From positions 658 through 14,392 of the forward strand of contig CAJTVI010000066.1 of NCBI GenBank assembly GCA_910579545.1: a DNA stretch of 13,735 nucleotides, read 5' to 3'. This document shows positions 6,747 to 13,622 of this stretch, in pieces. The position numbers were made by a program, and so were the translations under genes. The stretch's first letter is position 1. Every line of letters starts with the position of its first letter. Source of the DNA: an uncultured Oscillospiraceae bacterium. Lineage in GTDB: Bacteria; Bacillota; Clostridia; Oscillospirales; Ruminococcaceae. The notes below the pieces were generated by a model, which worked only from the letters and a program-made list of their open reading frames with translations, was not told the DNA's origin and ran no database searches.

Positions 6747-8372
6747 TTAGCCATCCTTTGCTGCGCGGCGGGGCAGGGCCGGGGCCGGGAGGCTCTCGGC
6801 CGCCTTTTGCAGCGGCGCAAACCGGAACTTGATGATGAGTTCCTTTTGCTCGGTCAGCTCGATCCGCTCGATCAGGTTCACCAGCAGCTCGCGGTTTTGC
6901 CCCACCCCGTCCAGAAACTGCTGCACCAGTTCCCGCGCCCTGTCCCGTTTGGGGGCAGGGCTTTTTTGCCGCCGCGCAAGCTCCTTGCTCCGCCGTTCGA
7001 GGCCCGCCCGCTCGGCCTTTACGCTCTCGTAGATGCGGGCAAAGTCCCGATCCTCCAAGAGGCCGTTCAGCCGGTCGGCGTACATCCGGTCAAGGTGGGC
7101 GTCAAGGCTGGCGAGGCGCTCCCGGATGCGCTGCTGCTCGTCCTCGGCCGTGTCGGCCTGCCCCGCCTGCTGCACCGCCTTTTGGGCCACCGGCAGCAGC
7201 GTCTCGGGCGCGAGATACCGCTCGCAGACCTTTTGCACCGTCTCGATCACCGCCCGGGTGACCGTCTCCTCCTTGACCGTGTGGCAGCTGCACACCCCCG
7301 CCCTGGTGAACCGCTGGTAGGTGCGGCAGACAAAGTACAGCACGTCCTCGCCCTTTGCGTTTTTGCGGTTGATGACCGCCATCGGGTAGCCGCACTCGTG
7401 GCAGAAGATCAGCCCTTTGAGCAAAAAGTCGTAGGTGCGGCTGCGGGTGTGGCGGCGGCTGGCCAGCAGCTGCTGCACCCGGTAAAAGGCCTCGGCGTCC
7501 ACCAGCGGCTCGTGGGTCTCGCCCACCACCACCCAGTTTTCCGGGCGCTGCCGGCGGCACTTTTTGGACTTGTAGCTCACCTTGACGCTGCGGCCCTGCA
7601 CCATGTTGCCGATGTAGGTCTCGTTGCGCAGCATCTCGGAGATGCGCTCGCTGCTCCAAAGGCCGTTGTAGGGGCCCGACCTGGCGACCGGCAGGCCGGC
7701 GTAGACGGCCGGGGGCGGCACCCCCTCGGCGTTGAGCCGCGCGGCAATGCCCCGGCAGCTCTCCCCCGCCAGAGCCTGCGCGAAGATGCGGCGCACGGTG
7801 GGGGCCGCGCCCTCGTCGATGACGATCCGGTTCTTCTCGGTGGGGTGCATCTTGTAGCCGTACACCGGCTTGCCCCCGATGAACTGCCCTTTGCGCTGCT
7901 TGTCGCGCTTGACGCTCTTGATCTTTTTCGAGATGTCCTTGGCGTACATATCGTTCATGATCGCGCGGAAGGGGGTGATGTCGTTGGCGGCGTTGTCCAC
8001 CCCGGTGTCGATGCCGTCCAGCAGCGAGATGTAGCGCACCCCGTGCTCGGGGAAGTACCGCTCCATGTAGTGGCCGGTGAGGATGTAGTCCCGGCCGAGA
8101 CGGGAGAGGTCCTTGGTGAGCACCAAGTTCACCCGCCCCGCCTCGATGTCCGCGATCATCCGCTTGAAATTCGGCCGCTCGAAGCTGGTCCCGCTCCATC
8201 CGTCGTCGATGTAGGTATCCACCACCCGCAGCCGCTGCTGGGCGGCAAATTCCCGCAGCAGCGATTCCTGATTCTGCACGCTCTGCGAGGGGCCTTCGTT
8301 TTCATCCTCCTTTGACAGCCGGATGTAGAGGGCTGCGTTGTAATCCATTGGGTTGCTGATCTGGGGCTGCAT
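6747..8372 (-). CDS. Large serine recombinase (resolvase/integrase family)
   Basis: At 541 residues this is a full-length large serine recombinase like TndX or SpoIVCA. Domains in order: resolvase catalytic domain (about 12-155) with Ser20 in YIRLSKED as nucleophile and DLSRLGRD (Arg91, Arg94) in the active site; recombinase domain (about 168-270, GKPVYGY to YIGNMVQG); zinc ribbon with C324xxC327, C349 and C361/C363; a long charged coiled-coil (about 385-465); and a C-terminal tail. It cuts attachment sites and religates them, integrating or excising an element. The ATG at 8372 has AGGAGG eight bases upstream. A 50-residue ORF precedes it by 18 bases, probably in the same transcript. The 3' end lies 71 bases from a sigma-K-type tail, so excision to restore sigK, as SpoIVCA does for skin, is an attractive but unproven role. 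Confidence 0.95.
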   Translation of the reverse strand: MQPQISNPMDYNAALYIRLSKEDENEGPSQSVQNQESLLREFAAQQRLRVVDTYIDDGWSGTSFERPNFKRMIADIEAGRVNLVLTKDLSRLGRDYILTGHYMERYFPEHGVRYISLLDGIDTGVDNAANDITPFRAIMNDMYAKDISKKIKSVKRDKQRKGQFIGGKPVYGYKMHPTEKNRIVIDEGAAPTVRRIFAQALAGESCRGIAARLNAEGVPPPAVYAGLPVARSGPYNGLWSSERISEMLRNETYIGNMVQGRSVKVSYKSKKCRRQRPENWVVVGETHEPLVDAEAFYRVQQLLASRRHTRSRTYDFLLKGLIFCHECGYPMAVINRKNAKGEDVLYFVCRTYQRFTRAGVCSCHTVKEETVTRAVIETVQKVCERYLAPETLLPVAQKAVQQAGQADTAEDEQQRIRERLASLDAHLDRMYADRLNGLLEDRDFARIYESVKAERAGLERRSKELARRQKSPAPKRDRARELVQQFLDGVGQNRELLVNLIERIELTEQKELIIKFRFAPLQKAAESLPAPALPRRAAKDG

Positions 8373-8390
8373 TGTCTTTGCCTCCTGTGA

Positions 8391-8543
8391 TCAGCGGCCG
8401 TTCATCTGAGAGGAGGATACCACGTCCGCCCGCCCGGATACAAGGCTGCGGAGCGCGAACAGCCGGAAGGATTCCTGCAGCAGCTCGGGCAGGGTTTTTT
8501 CGCCCACAAATTCACAATGTACGGTAATGTTTTTGGATGCCAT
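8391..8543 (-). CDS. Small protein upstream of the serine recombinase
   Basis: A 50-residue frame starts at ATG 8543 with AAAGGGGG seven bases upstream (another ATG at 8549 is too close to that site). It begins MASKNITVHCEFVGEKTLPE and continues with a helix-like LLQESFRLFALRSL. It ends 18 bases before the recombinase start. Small ORFs in this position are common next to large serine recombinases in Firmicutes mobile elements. I do not recognise a named family. A role as accessory or directionality factor is a guess from position. A 70-residue frame overlapping it (8402-8614) has a ribosome site with no spacing and looks like a shadow. Confidence 0.6.
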   Translation of the reverse strand: MASKNITVHCEFVGEKTLPELLQESFRLFALRSLVSGRADVVSSSQMNGR

Positions 8544-8664
8544 ATCCATGCCCCCTTTAGTATCTCTTGTGCAATGTGTATGTGTTTCGCGTCTGGTTTT
8601 TGAACGTTTTGCATCTCCTTTCGGGATATGGCACCAATTTTGTATTTTGCCTGGGTCTCACGGT

Positions 8665-8745
8665 AAAAAAAGGAGAGACGACTTGCGGATGGGGATACGG
8701 GGTCGCGGGGACGGGGTCGCGGGGATGAAGCGGTCTCTGCCTTTT
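8665..8745 (-). terminator. Terminator-like hairpin with a large loop
   Basis: On the minus strand AAAGG-C-AGAGAC (8734-8745) pairs with GTCTCTCCTTT (8669-8679), with one bulged base and some further pairs (CTT/AAG). It ends in a run of seven U. The roughly 43-base loop is unusually large and holds two copies of a GC-rich 14-mer. It lies upstream of the small ORF and recombinase, so it could attenuate them. Confidence 0.4.
8697..8724. repeat. Exact tandem repeat, 2 x 14 bases
   Basis: ACGGGGTCGCGGGG occurs twice without a gap (8697-8710 and 8711-8724). It sits in the non-coding stretch between the recombinase unit and the zinc-ribbon gene, inside the loop of the terminator-like hairpin. Copy number may vary between strains. 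Confidence 0.85.
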
Positions 8746-8894
8746 CCGTGCTTAGGGGTCGTGCCGCCGAACCTGTTCCTGCCCGGGACTCTCACCCCGG
8801 CGTTTTCGTCTCGCTCGCCTGTCGCCGGCAGGGTCGTCGCAAAATCGTATCGCTCTCAGCGGACGGGTATTCAGTTGTCAAGGTGCCTGTTTTC

Positions 8895-8923
8895 AGTCTA
8901 TCATCCCTTGACCGGGTTGTCCA
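8895..8923 (-). promoter_or_regulatory. Candidate minus-strand promoter
   Basis: TGGACA (8918-8923), a 17-base spacer and TAGACT (8895-8900) on the minus strand give five of six and four of six consensus bases. It overlaps the plus-strand promoter at 8908-8936, so the two would compete for polymerase. It would drive the candidate RNA and possibly the recombinase. Confidence 0.4.
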
Positions 8924-8936
8924 TGTGTGTTATGCT
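8908..8936 (+). promoter_or_regulatory. Promoter of the zinc-ribbon protein gene
   Basis: TTGACC (8908-8913), a 17-base spacer and TATGCT (8931-8936) form a good sigma-A-type promoter. The transcript would start near 8943, leaving about 100 untranslated bases before ATG 9046. Confidence 0.6.
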
Positions 8937-9045
8937 GTTTTCATGTTAAGCTAAAATCACACGTTACAAACAGGGCTTTTACACAGTGTCGAGCCCTTTT
9001 GCCACGCAAAAATCTTGAAATCACGTCCTTGAAAGGGTGAGGAAG

Positions 9046-10527
9046 ATGCCCACAACCTTTCTCTTGCGCTTTCAGGAGCGCAAGGTTCTGCTTCCGGCCC
9101 GCATCCCTGTGCCGAGGGAGCTGCTGTCGAATCCTGCCCCCGACGCAAAAAAGCAACCCCGCGGCGCAGGGCAGCGGGGGTCGATCATCGAAGCCTTGAA
9201 CAGGATCAAAGAGCAGCTGCGCGACCCGGCGTTCGTCGAGGCGCATCAACGATATGTCTGGCAGGAGACCGCCTATCCGCTTGGGCAGCTTGTCTTTGCC
9301 GGGATCGACCTGCCTTGGAGCGATTACGCGCGGCAGGCGCAGGAGCTGCAAAGCCGCTGCCATGCAGACGACACGCCCCAGCAGACAATCAGCGAGGGGC
9401 TTTCCGCCATGCCGGAACCGGTCTATTGCGCAGCTGCACGCCTCTACCATGCTTTGCTGGATGCGCTGAGCGACTATCCCGCGATGCGGCAGCTGCTGGA
9501 ACAGTACTGTACCGAGGCGGCGTCCGATTTCTATGCGGCGGAATTGCAGCGGCTGAACGCCGCTCTGCGCGAGGCGCAGAGCGAGTATGGCAACACGCCC
9601 AGAGAGGTGCAGCTCCGAGCCGAGATCAACAAAGCCTTTGTGCTGGAAACGGCGAGCGAATGGTTTGAGGAATATCTGCGTAGCTGGCCGCGGCCCGGCG
9701 AACGGATGCGAAAAAGCGGCGATGCACAGGACAGCCCGCTCTGCGCGGCGGCTAATCATTTTCTGGGACTGCTGGGCGGCCAGCTGCAAGCCTTGGCCGA
9801 CTGGCAGCCCGGCCTTGCCGCGCTGACCGCCTATACGCTGGGCGCGGCGGATACCGCCCCCGAAAAGCCCGCCGACCGCCGCTATTGGGATGCGCAGCTG
9901 ACAGACGCGCCCGGCGTCCGGCAGGCCGAGGCGCTGAACGGGCAGCTTGGGATGCGGATGCTGGGCCGCCTCTCGCTGCCGGAGGGCAAAGCAAACGCCC
10001 GTAAGCGGCCGGATGTCAGCGGGCAGATGTTTTTCAGCGCGGCCAGCCTCGCGGCGCTCACGGCGGCGGAGCTGCAGCAGATGTGCGTGCAGCAGCTGAC
10101 CGTGCGCCGGTGCGGGCGGTGTGGAAAATGGTTTGTGCCGTTCAGCACGAGCGCAAAATATTGCAGCCGCCTCGCGCCAAATGAGGGAAAGTACAGCTGC
10201 AAAAAGGCGGCCTCTCTCGAAGCCGCCGAAGCAAACCGCCGGGAGCATCCCGCCGTCGCCGTGTACACCGCAGTCAACAACCGCCTGAACACCCAGCTTT
10301 CCCGCCGCGAGGGATTTTCCAAAGAGCGCCGCAAACGTGTCATGGTGCTCTGGCGCGCCGGTGTGAAGCCACTGGTGGAAGCTGCGACAGAACAGACACA
10401 GCAGACGCAAGACTTTGCCGCCGCCGCGTTTGATCGGCAGCTGGCCGACAGTTTTCCGGCAGCTCTCGCGCAAGAGGCAAAGGAATGGGCGCGGGCGGCG
10501 CAGCAAAAGAGCGGTCAATCCTTATAG
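9046..10527 (+). CDS. DUF6076-like protein with a C-terminal zinc ribbon
   Basis: The 493-residue cytoplasmic protein has no signal peptide or membrane segment. Its one clear motif is a four-cysteine zinc ribbon near the C-terminus: CGRCGKWF (C356, C359), SAKYC (C373) and YSCK (C385), followed by a basic helical stretch (RREG, KERRKRV). Spacing C-x2-C, x13, C, x11, C recalls DUF6076-type proteins of gut Clostridia, but I could not check this. The rest is alpha-helical and rich in Ala, Leu, Gln and Glu. The ATG at 9046 is preferred because AAAGGG lies eight bases upstream; the in-frame GTG at 9037 directly abuts that site. The gene stands alone on the plus strand with its own promoter. Function is unknown; the ribbon suggests binding of nucleic acid or protein. 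Confidence 0.8.
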   Translation: MPTTFLLRFQERKVLLPARIPVPRELLSNPAPDAKKQPRGAGQRGSIIEALNRIKEQLRDPAFVEAHQRYVWQETAYPLGQLVFAGIDLPWSDYARQAQELQSRCHADDTPQQTISEGLSAMPEPVYCAAARLYHALLDALSDYPAMRQLLEQYCTEAASDFYAAELQRLNAALREAQSEYGNTPREVQLRAEINKAFVLETASEWFEEYLRSWPRPGERMRKSGDAQDSPLCAAANHFLGLLGGQLQALADWQPGLAALTAYTLGAADTAPEKPADRRYWDAQLTDAPGVRQAEALNGQLGMRMLGRLSLPEGKANARKRPDVSGQMFFSAASLAALTAAELQQMCVQQLTVRRCGRCGKWFVPFSTSAKYCSRLAPNEGKYSCKKAASLEAAEANRREHPAVAVYTAVNNRLNTQLSRREGFSKERRKRVMVLWRAGVKPLVEAATEQTQQTQDFAAAAFDRQLADSFPAALAQEAKEWARAAQQKSGQSL

Positions 10528-10758
10528 GAAATGCGGAAATACGCCAGTACCTTTTTGCTGTCTCAGCAGCCGAGAGATCATCCATCTTCTTGCTCCCGCT
10601 GCACGATTCCAAAAATCGTATAACAGACTATCGGCAAGAAATCTACGCATATTTTGAAATACTTCTCAGCCTTTTTGCCGATAGATAGAGAGTACAAAGC
10701 ATTTACCGTCTCATATCATTGCTGTTCGGGCGGCCTATGCAGCGGCGCGGCTCCAAAA
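10528..10758. other. Intergenic stretch between convergent genes
   Basis: These 231 bases separate the zinc-ribbon gene (plus) from the SWIM gene (minus). Apart from a 10-base inverted repeat at 10628-10684 I see no gene and no textbook terminator on either strand, although both genes end here. It is AT-richer than its surroundings. Confidence 0.6.
10628..10684. repeat. Perfect 10-base inverted repeat
   Basis: CTATCGGCAA (10628-10637) and TTGCCGATAG (10675-10684) are exact inverted copies 37 bases apart, between two convergent genes. The spacing is large for a terminator. It could be a protein-binding site, a weak bidirectional terminator or a trace of a lost small element. Confidence 0.6.
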
Positions 10759-11229
10759 TCACAAACCGACATATTCCTCGATAAAACGGTCAAACTGCCA
10801 CGCTGGGCCGTCAAACAAAAGCTGGCAGAGCGCCTGCTGAAGTTCATCTCTGCTCATGTGCTGGATTCGCTGAAGCACCCGGAACTCCCGCTCATCCCAT
10901 TCATCCTCTTCGTCCACGTCCTCAATATCATCCCACTCGTCTTTCCATTGCCGGAAGTATTCTTCGGCCTCGTTGGGGAAAACCGAAAAATACAGCGCGA
11001 CCTTGTGCTTGCAGATAATCTGACGGCCGGCGGCGTGCGGACAGGTACAGCTGCTTTTGCGCGGGTGCGCGAGGTTGATCATCACCTGATATTGTTTCCC
11101 ATCACTGCCGGATACCACGCCGGAATAGCTCTCATCGCTGTTTTGGGTAAAACATACAACCTTTTTGTCCCGCCAGTATTCATAGCCCCGCCAGGCCGAC
11201 TGTTCGCTTGCAAGTGATACAATGCTCAT
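10759..11229 (-). CDS. Small SWIM zinc-finger protein
   Basis: The 156-residue protein is built around a SWIM finger, CTCPHAAGRQIICKH (C61, C63, C73, H75; C-x-C-x9-C-x-H). It is preceded by beta-strands (YSGVVSGSDGKQYQVMINL), as in SWIM domains of the ZnF-SWI2/SNF2-MuDR class. A very acidic stretch (about 97-115, DEWDDIEDVDEEDEWDERE) follows, then a helical tail. SWIM fingers bind DNA or protein partners; no enzyme domain is present. The ATG at 11229 overlaps the stop of the epimerase gene in ATGA, with GGAGGAGG upstream, so the two are translationally coupled. Its role with an NAD(P)HX repair enzyme is unclear. Confidence 0.87.
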   Translation of the reverse strand: MSIVSLASEQSAWRGYEYWRDKKVVCFTQNSDESYSGVVSGSDGKQYQVMINLAHPRKSSCTCPHAAGRQIICKHKVALYFSVFPNEAEEYFRQWKDEWDDIEDVDEEDEWDEREFRVLQRIQHMSRDELQQALCQLLFDGPAWQFDRFIEEYVGL

Positions 11230-11915
11230 CGTGTTTCCTCCTCCGGCACCGGTAGGATGCCGATGTCCACATTCACAAGCTCTCCGATCAATTCGGGCGC
11301 GCGGCCCAAAAACAGACCGGTCTTGTAAAAGCCGATGGATACCGTGAGGTCAGAGCGCACCGCCAGTACCGCCTTGCCGGTGTCGCCGTTCATGCCGCTG
11401 TTGATGTCGGCGCTCACCACAAACGCACCGCTGGCGTTGATGGCCCGAATGGCCTCGGCCGCCGCGCCGCGGGGCGTGCCGGAAAAGCCTGTGCCGAGAA
11501 TACAGTCCACCACAATGTCATAGCCCGTCAGGTCGGCAGCGTCCGCGCCCTGCAAAAACAGCCCGGCAGGCACACCTTTTGCCAGCGCCTGCTCGTAATA
11601 ATACCGCCCATCCTCCGAGAATTTTTCGCTCACACAGAAAATCTGCGCCCGGATGTAATGTTCGGCCAGGATGCCCGCCAACGCGTACCCGTCGCCGCCA
11701 TTATTGCCGCTGCCCGCCACAATGGCGACTTTCTTGCCCTGCCAGCTGCCGGAAGATACAAGCGCCTCGGCCACCGCGTCAAAAATGCCCTGCGCCGCAC
11801 GATGCATCAACTCTCTGCCGGGCACAAAATGCGCGATAGTATAAGCATCGCTCGCGCGCATCGCCGCCACCGAAATCGCGGTTTTGGCCTCGGGGCTGTT
11901 TGGGTTTGGCTTCAT
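11226..11915 (-). CDS. nnrE: NAD(P)H-hydrate epimerase (YjeF N-terminal domain type)
   Basis: The enzyme interconverts the R and S forms of hydrated NAD(P)H so that the dehydratase can repair them. The YjeF_N fold is shown by VAIVAGSGNNGGDGYALAG (phosphate-binding loop NNGGDG), VDCILGTGFSG (the VD..LGTG motif) and VSADINSGMNGDTG (the D..SG motif). At 229 residues it is the stand-alone epimerase, not the fusion with the C-terminal NnrD dehydratase domain; no dehydratase is in the window. The start is ATG 11915 with GGAGG nine bases upstream. The frame could extend to 12131, but that part lies across the promoter and has no ribosome site. It forms an operon with the SWIM gene. Confidence 0.92.
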   Translation of the reverse strand: MKPNPNSPEAKTAISVAAMRASDAYTIAHFVPGRELMHRAAQGIFDAVAEALVSSGSWQGKKVAIVAGSGNNGGDGYALAGILAEHYIRAQIFCVSEKFSEDGRYYYEQALAKGVPAGLFLQGADAADLTGYDIVVDCILGTGFSGTPRGAAAEAIRAINASGAFVVSADINSGMNGDTGKAVLAVRSDLTVSIGFYKTGLFLGRAPELIGELVNVDIGILPVPEEETR

Positions 11916-11999
11916 GGGAGTGGCCTCCATTCGTTTTGTGCAGTTTAGTGCTTGGGCAGCACAGATTTTGCCAATCGGCAAACCTTTCTTTGTGTTTTC

Positions 12000-12028
12000 A
12001 TTGTACAAAGGATGGCTTACTTTGTCAA
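12000..12028 (-). promoter_or_regulatory. Promoter of the epimerase-SWIM operon
   Basis: On the minus strand a perfect TTGACA (12023-12028), a 17-base spacer and TACAAT (12000-12005) form a strong sigma-A-type promoter. The leader is about 80 bases. It stands back to back with the HipA-like gene promoter; the two -35 boxes are 31 bases apart. Confidence 0.8.
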
Positions 12029-12059
12029 AGCTGTGGGTTTGAGTTTGCAGAACCTCTTG

Positions 12060-12089
12060 TTGACCAGAGGGGTTAATTCGGGGTATAAT
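12060..12089 (+). promoter_or_regulatory. Promoter of the HipA-like kinase gene
   Basis: TTGACC (12060-12065), an 18-base spacer and a perfect TATAAT (12084-12089). The transcript would start near 12096, only 12-18 bases before the start codon. This rules out the long upstream extension of the reading frame (to 11952). Confidence 0.78.
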
Positions 12090-12107
12090 ATCACTGAAAG
12101 CGAGGCG

Positions 12108-13622
12108 ATGTTTGTGGATCGTACCGAACATTTGGAGCGCATCGAGGCGCTCACGAAACAGATCGCATCGCTACCAAAGGGCTATCTCTCCAAAAAGACG
12201 ATCGGCAGCAACGTGTACTACTATCATCAGTGGTCAGAAAAGGGCGTCAAGCAAAGCCGCTATCTGCACGATGAAGAAATCCACACGCTGGCGGAGCAGA
12301 TCAGCCGCCGGAAGGCGTTGCAGGAGCAGCTTCGCAGCCTGAAAGCAGGGCCGCAAACAGTGCAAATCTCCGAGCGGAGAAACGAGGTGGCAAGTTTGAA
12401 ATGCACCTTTATGCACAAAAATACAGCGGTTGCCGAAATCGAGATCGACGAGGCAACCGGCTTTGTCCAGAAGATCAACGAGGTCTTTGCACCGGAGCAT
12501 CTGCCCCTGGGAATCCCGGTGGTCAAAGGGAGAGCAGACCGCGCTGCCTTTAACGATTGGTGGGCAGATCGCTCGATCCCTGCCAGCCGGTCTGGTGTTC
12601 GGGAAGCGTTGGAAACCCTTGAAATCTCAAATACCAAAACGCTGCTTGTCCGCTGCTATGGTTTGAGCCTGTCTGACCAGTACTGGATTTGCCCTGATGG
12701 TTCTGGTCTTGAATGGGCGAATATCAATTTCTTTGATCACGAGTTTTCCGATGATGTGGGCGATATTCTCTTTGGAGAAAACAAGAAAAAAGATGTGCTG
12801 AACTTCAGTTCTCCCGATAACACCTCGGACGGCAATCTGAAAAAGCGATGGAAGATCGTAAACGGCAAGCGTTGTCTGGTCAAAGGCGGCAGCAACCCAT
12901 TCCGCCAGCAGCCTTTCAATGAGGTGATCGCCACAGGCATCATGCAACGGCTCGGGATTCCTCATGTCCCCTATACAGTGATTTGGGATCAGGGCGCACC
13001 CTATTCGGTGTGCGAGGACTTTGTCAGCAAGAATACCGAACTGATCCCCGCATGGCGCATCCTCCAATCCCAAAAGCGCAGCAACAATACCTCGCTTTAC
13101 CGGCATTTTGTAAACTGCTGTGAGGCGCTGGGGATCAAGGATGTGGTTCCGTCCCTCGACCGCATGATCGTTCTTGACTATATCATCGCCAATGAGGATC
13201 GCCATTTCAACAACTTTGGCGCACTAAGAGACGCCGAAACATTGGAGTGGCTGGGTATGGCCCCAATTTACGACAGTGGCTCTTCGCTCGGCTATGACAG
13301 GCTTCCGGCACAGATGCGCTCTGAACAAAATGTAATCTGCAAGCCGTTCAAAAAGCATCATACAGAACAACTCAAATTGGTGTCCTCCTTTGACTGGATC
13401 GACTTTGCGCAGCTTACCGACGTTGAGGAACTGATTGCAGAAGCGTTCTCTGGAGATGGCGTCGCAGATTATATTGATGATGCCCGTATCAAGGCAATCA
13501 CAGCAGGCGTAAAACGTCGGATTGAAACCCTGAAGCAGCTTGCCAGTTCTCACACGTCTGCCGGAGAAGATACCACGGAAGATGATGTGGCGGAAAACAT
13601 TGCAAAAAAATACACGAAATAG
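12108..13622 (+). CDS. HipA-like protein kinase with extra N-terminal domain
   Basis: The protein (504 residues from ATG 12108) has three parts. Residues 1-80 are a coiled segment around LPKGYLSKKTIGSNVYYYHQ and a conserved RYL, a small domain seen in accessory proteins of Clostridia. Residues about 95-225 (PEHLPLGIP, DRSIPASRSGVREAL, CYGLSLSDQYWI, NINFFDHEFS) precede the kinase. The kinase domain has a lysine in CLVKGGS (K259), the catalytic loop IIANEDRHFNNFG (D364, N368/N369) and the metal site APIYDSGSS (D389), as in HipA-type Ser/Thr kinases. The ATG has GAGG only two bases away; GTG 12114 has better spacing and is a real alternative. HipA kinases often act as toxins paired with a HipB DNA-binding antitoxin; none is adjacent upstream, and only 113 bases are seen downstream. 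Substrate unknown. Confidence 0.85.
   Translation: MFVDRTEHLERIEALTKQIASLPKGYLSKKTIGSNVYYYHQWSEKGVKQSRYLHDEEIHTLAEQISRRKALQEQLRSLKAGPQTVQISERRNEVASLKCTFMHKNTAVAEIEIDEATGFVQKINEVFAPEHLPLGIPVVKGRADRAAFNDWWADRSIPASRSGVREALETLEISNTKTLLVRCYGLSLSDQYWICPDGSGLEWANINFFDHEFSDDVGDILFGENKKKDVLNFSSPDNTSDGNLKKRWKIVNGKRCLVKGGSNPFRQQPFNEVIATGIMQRLGIPHVPYTVIWDQGAPYSVCEDFVSKNTELIPAWRILQSQKRSNNTSLYRHFVNCCEALGIKDVVPSLDRMIVLDYIIANEDRHFNNFGALRDAETLEWLGMAPIYDSGSSLGYDRLPAQMRSEQNVICKPFKKHHTEQLKLVSSFDWIDFAQLTDVEELIAEAFSGDGVADYIDDARIKAITAGVKRRIETLKQLASSHTSAGEDTTEDDVAENIAKKYTK

Larger units (their letters stand above)
8661..8888 (-). ncRNA. Candidate structured RNA of about 225 nt with its own promoter
   Basis: No credible ORF covers this stretch. 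A minus-strand promoter at 8895-8923 would start a transcript near 8888, and a hairpin followed by seven U (8665-8671) could end it. Between them the RNA has local hairpins, such as CCGGG/CCCGG around GTGAGAGT and CCTG/CAGG around CGGCGA. An exact 14-base tandem repeat lies in the terminator loop. The region separates the recombinase unit from the divergent zinc-ribbon gene. It might be a regulatory RNA or the long leader of the recombinase operon with an attenuator. I do not recognise an RNA family. Confidence 0.35.

Noticed and set aside
6723..8315. 530-codon plus-strand frame opposite the serine recombinase
   Set aside because: It is the mirror of a GC-rich coding gene; the His/Leu/Val/Ala-rich composition matches an antisense shadow.
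8402..8614. 70-codon minus-strand frame overlapping the small ORF
   Set aside because: Its AAAGGAG site touches the ATG with no spacing, and the Cys/Pro/Trp-rich tail looks non-coding; the overlapping 50-residue frame has proper spacing.
8697..8724. Start of a CRISPR array
   Set aside because: There are only two 14-base copies with no spacer between them and no cas gene nearby.
8941..10518. 525-codon minus-strand frame opposite the zinc-ribbon gene
   Set aside because: The plus strand has a promoter, ribosome site and cysteine motif; the minus frame has no motif and no credible start signals.
10340..10612. Minus-strand frame beginning with an excisionase-like string (DDLSAAETAKRYWRIS)
   Set aside because: It faintly resembles the first helix of excisionase HTH proteins, but the second helix is missing and the frame runs into the antisense of the zinc-ribbon gene. 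At most it is a remnant.
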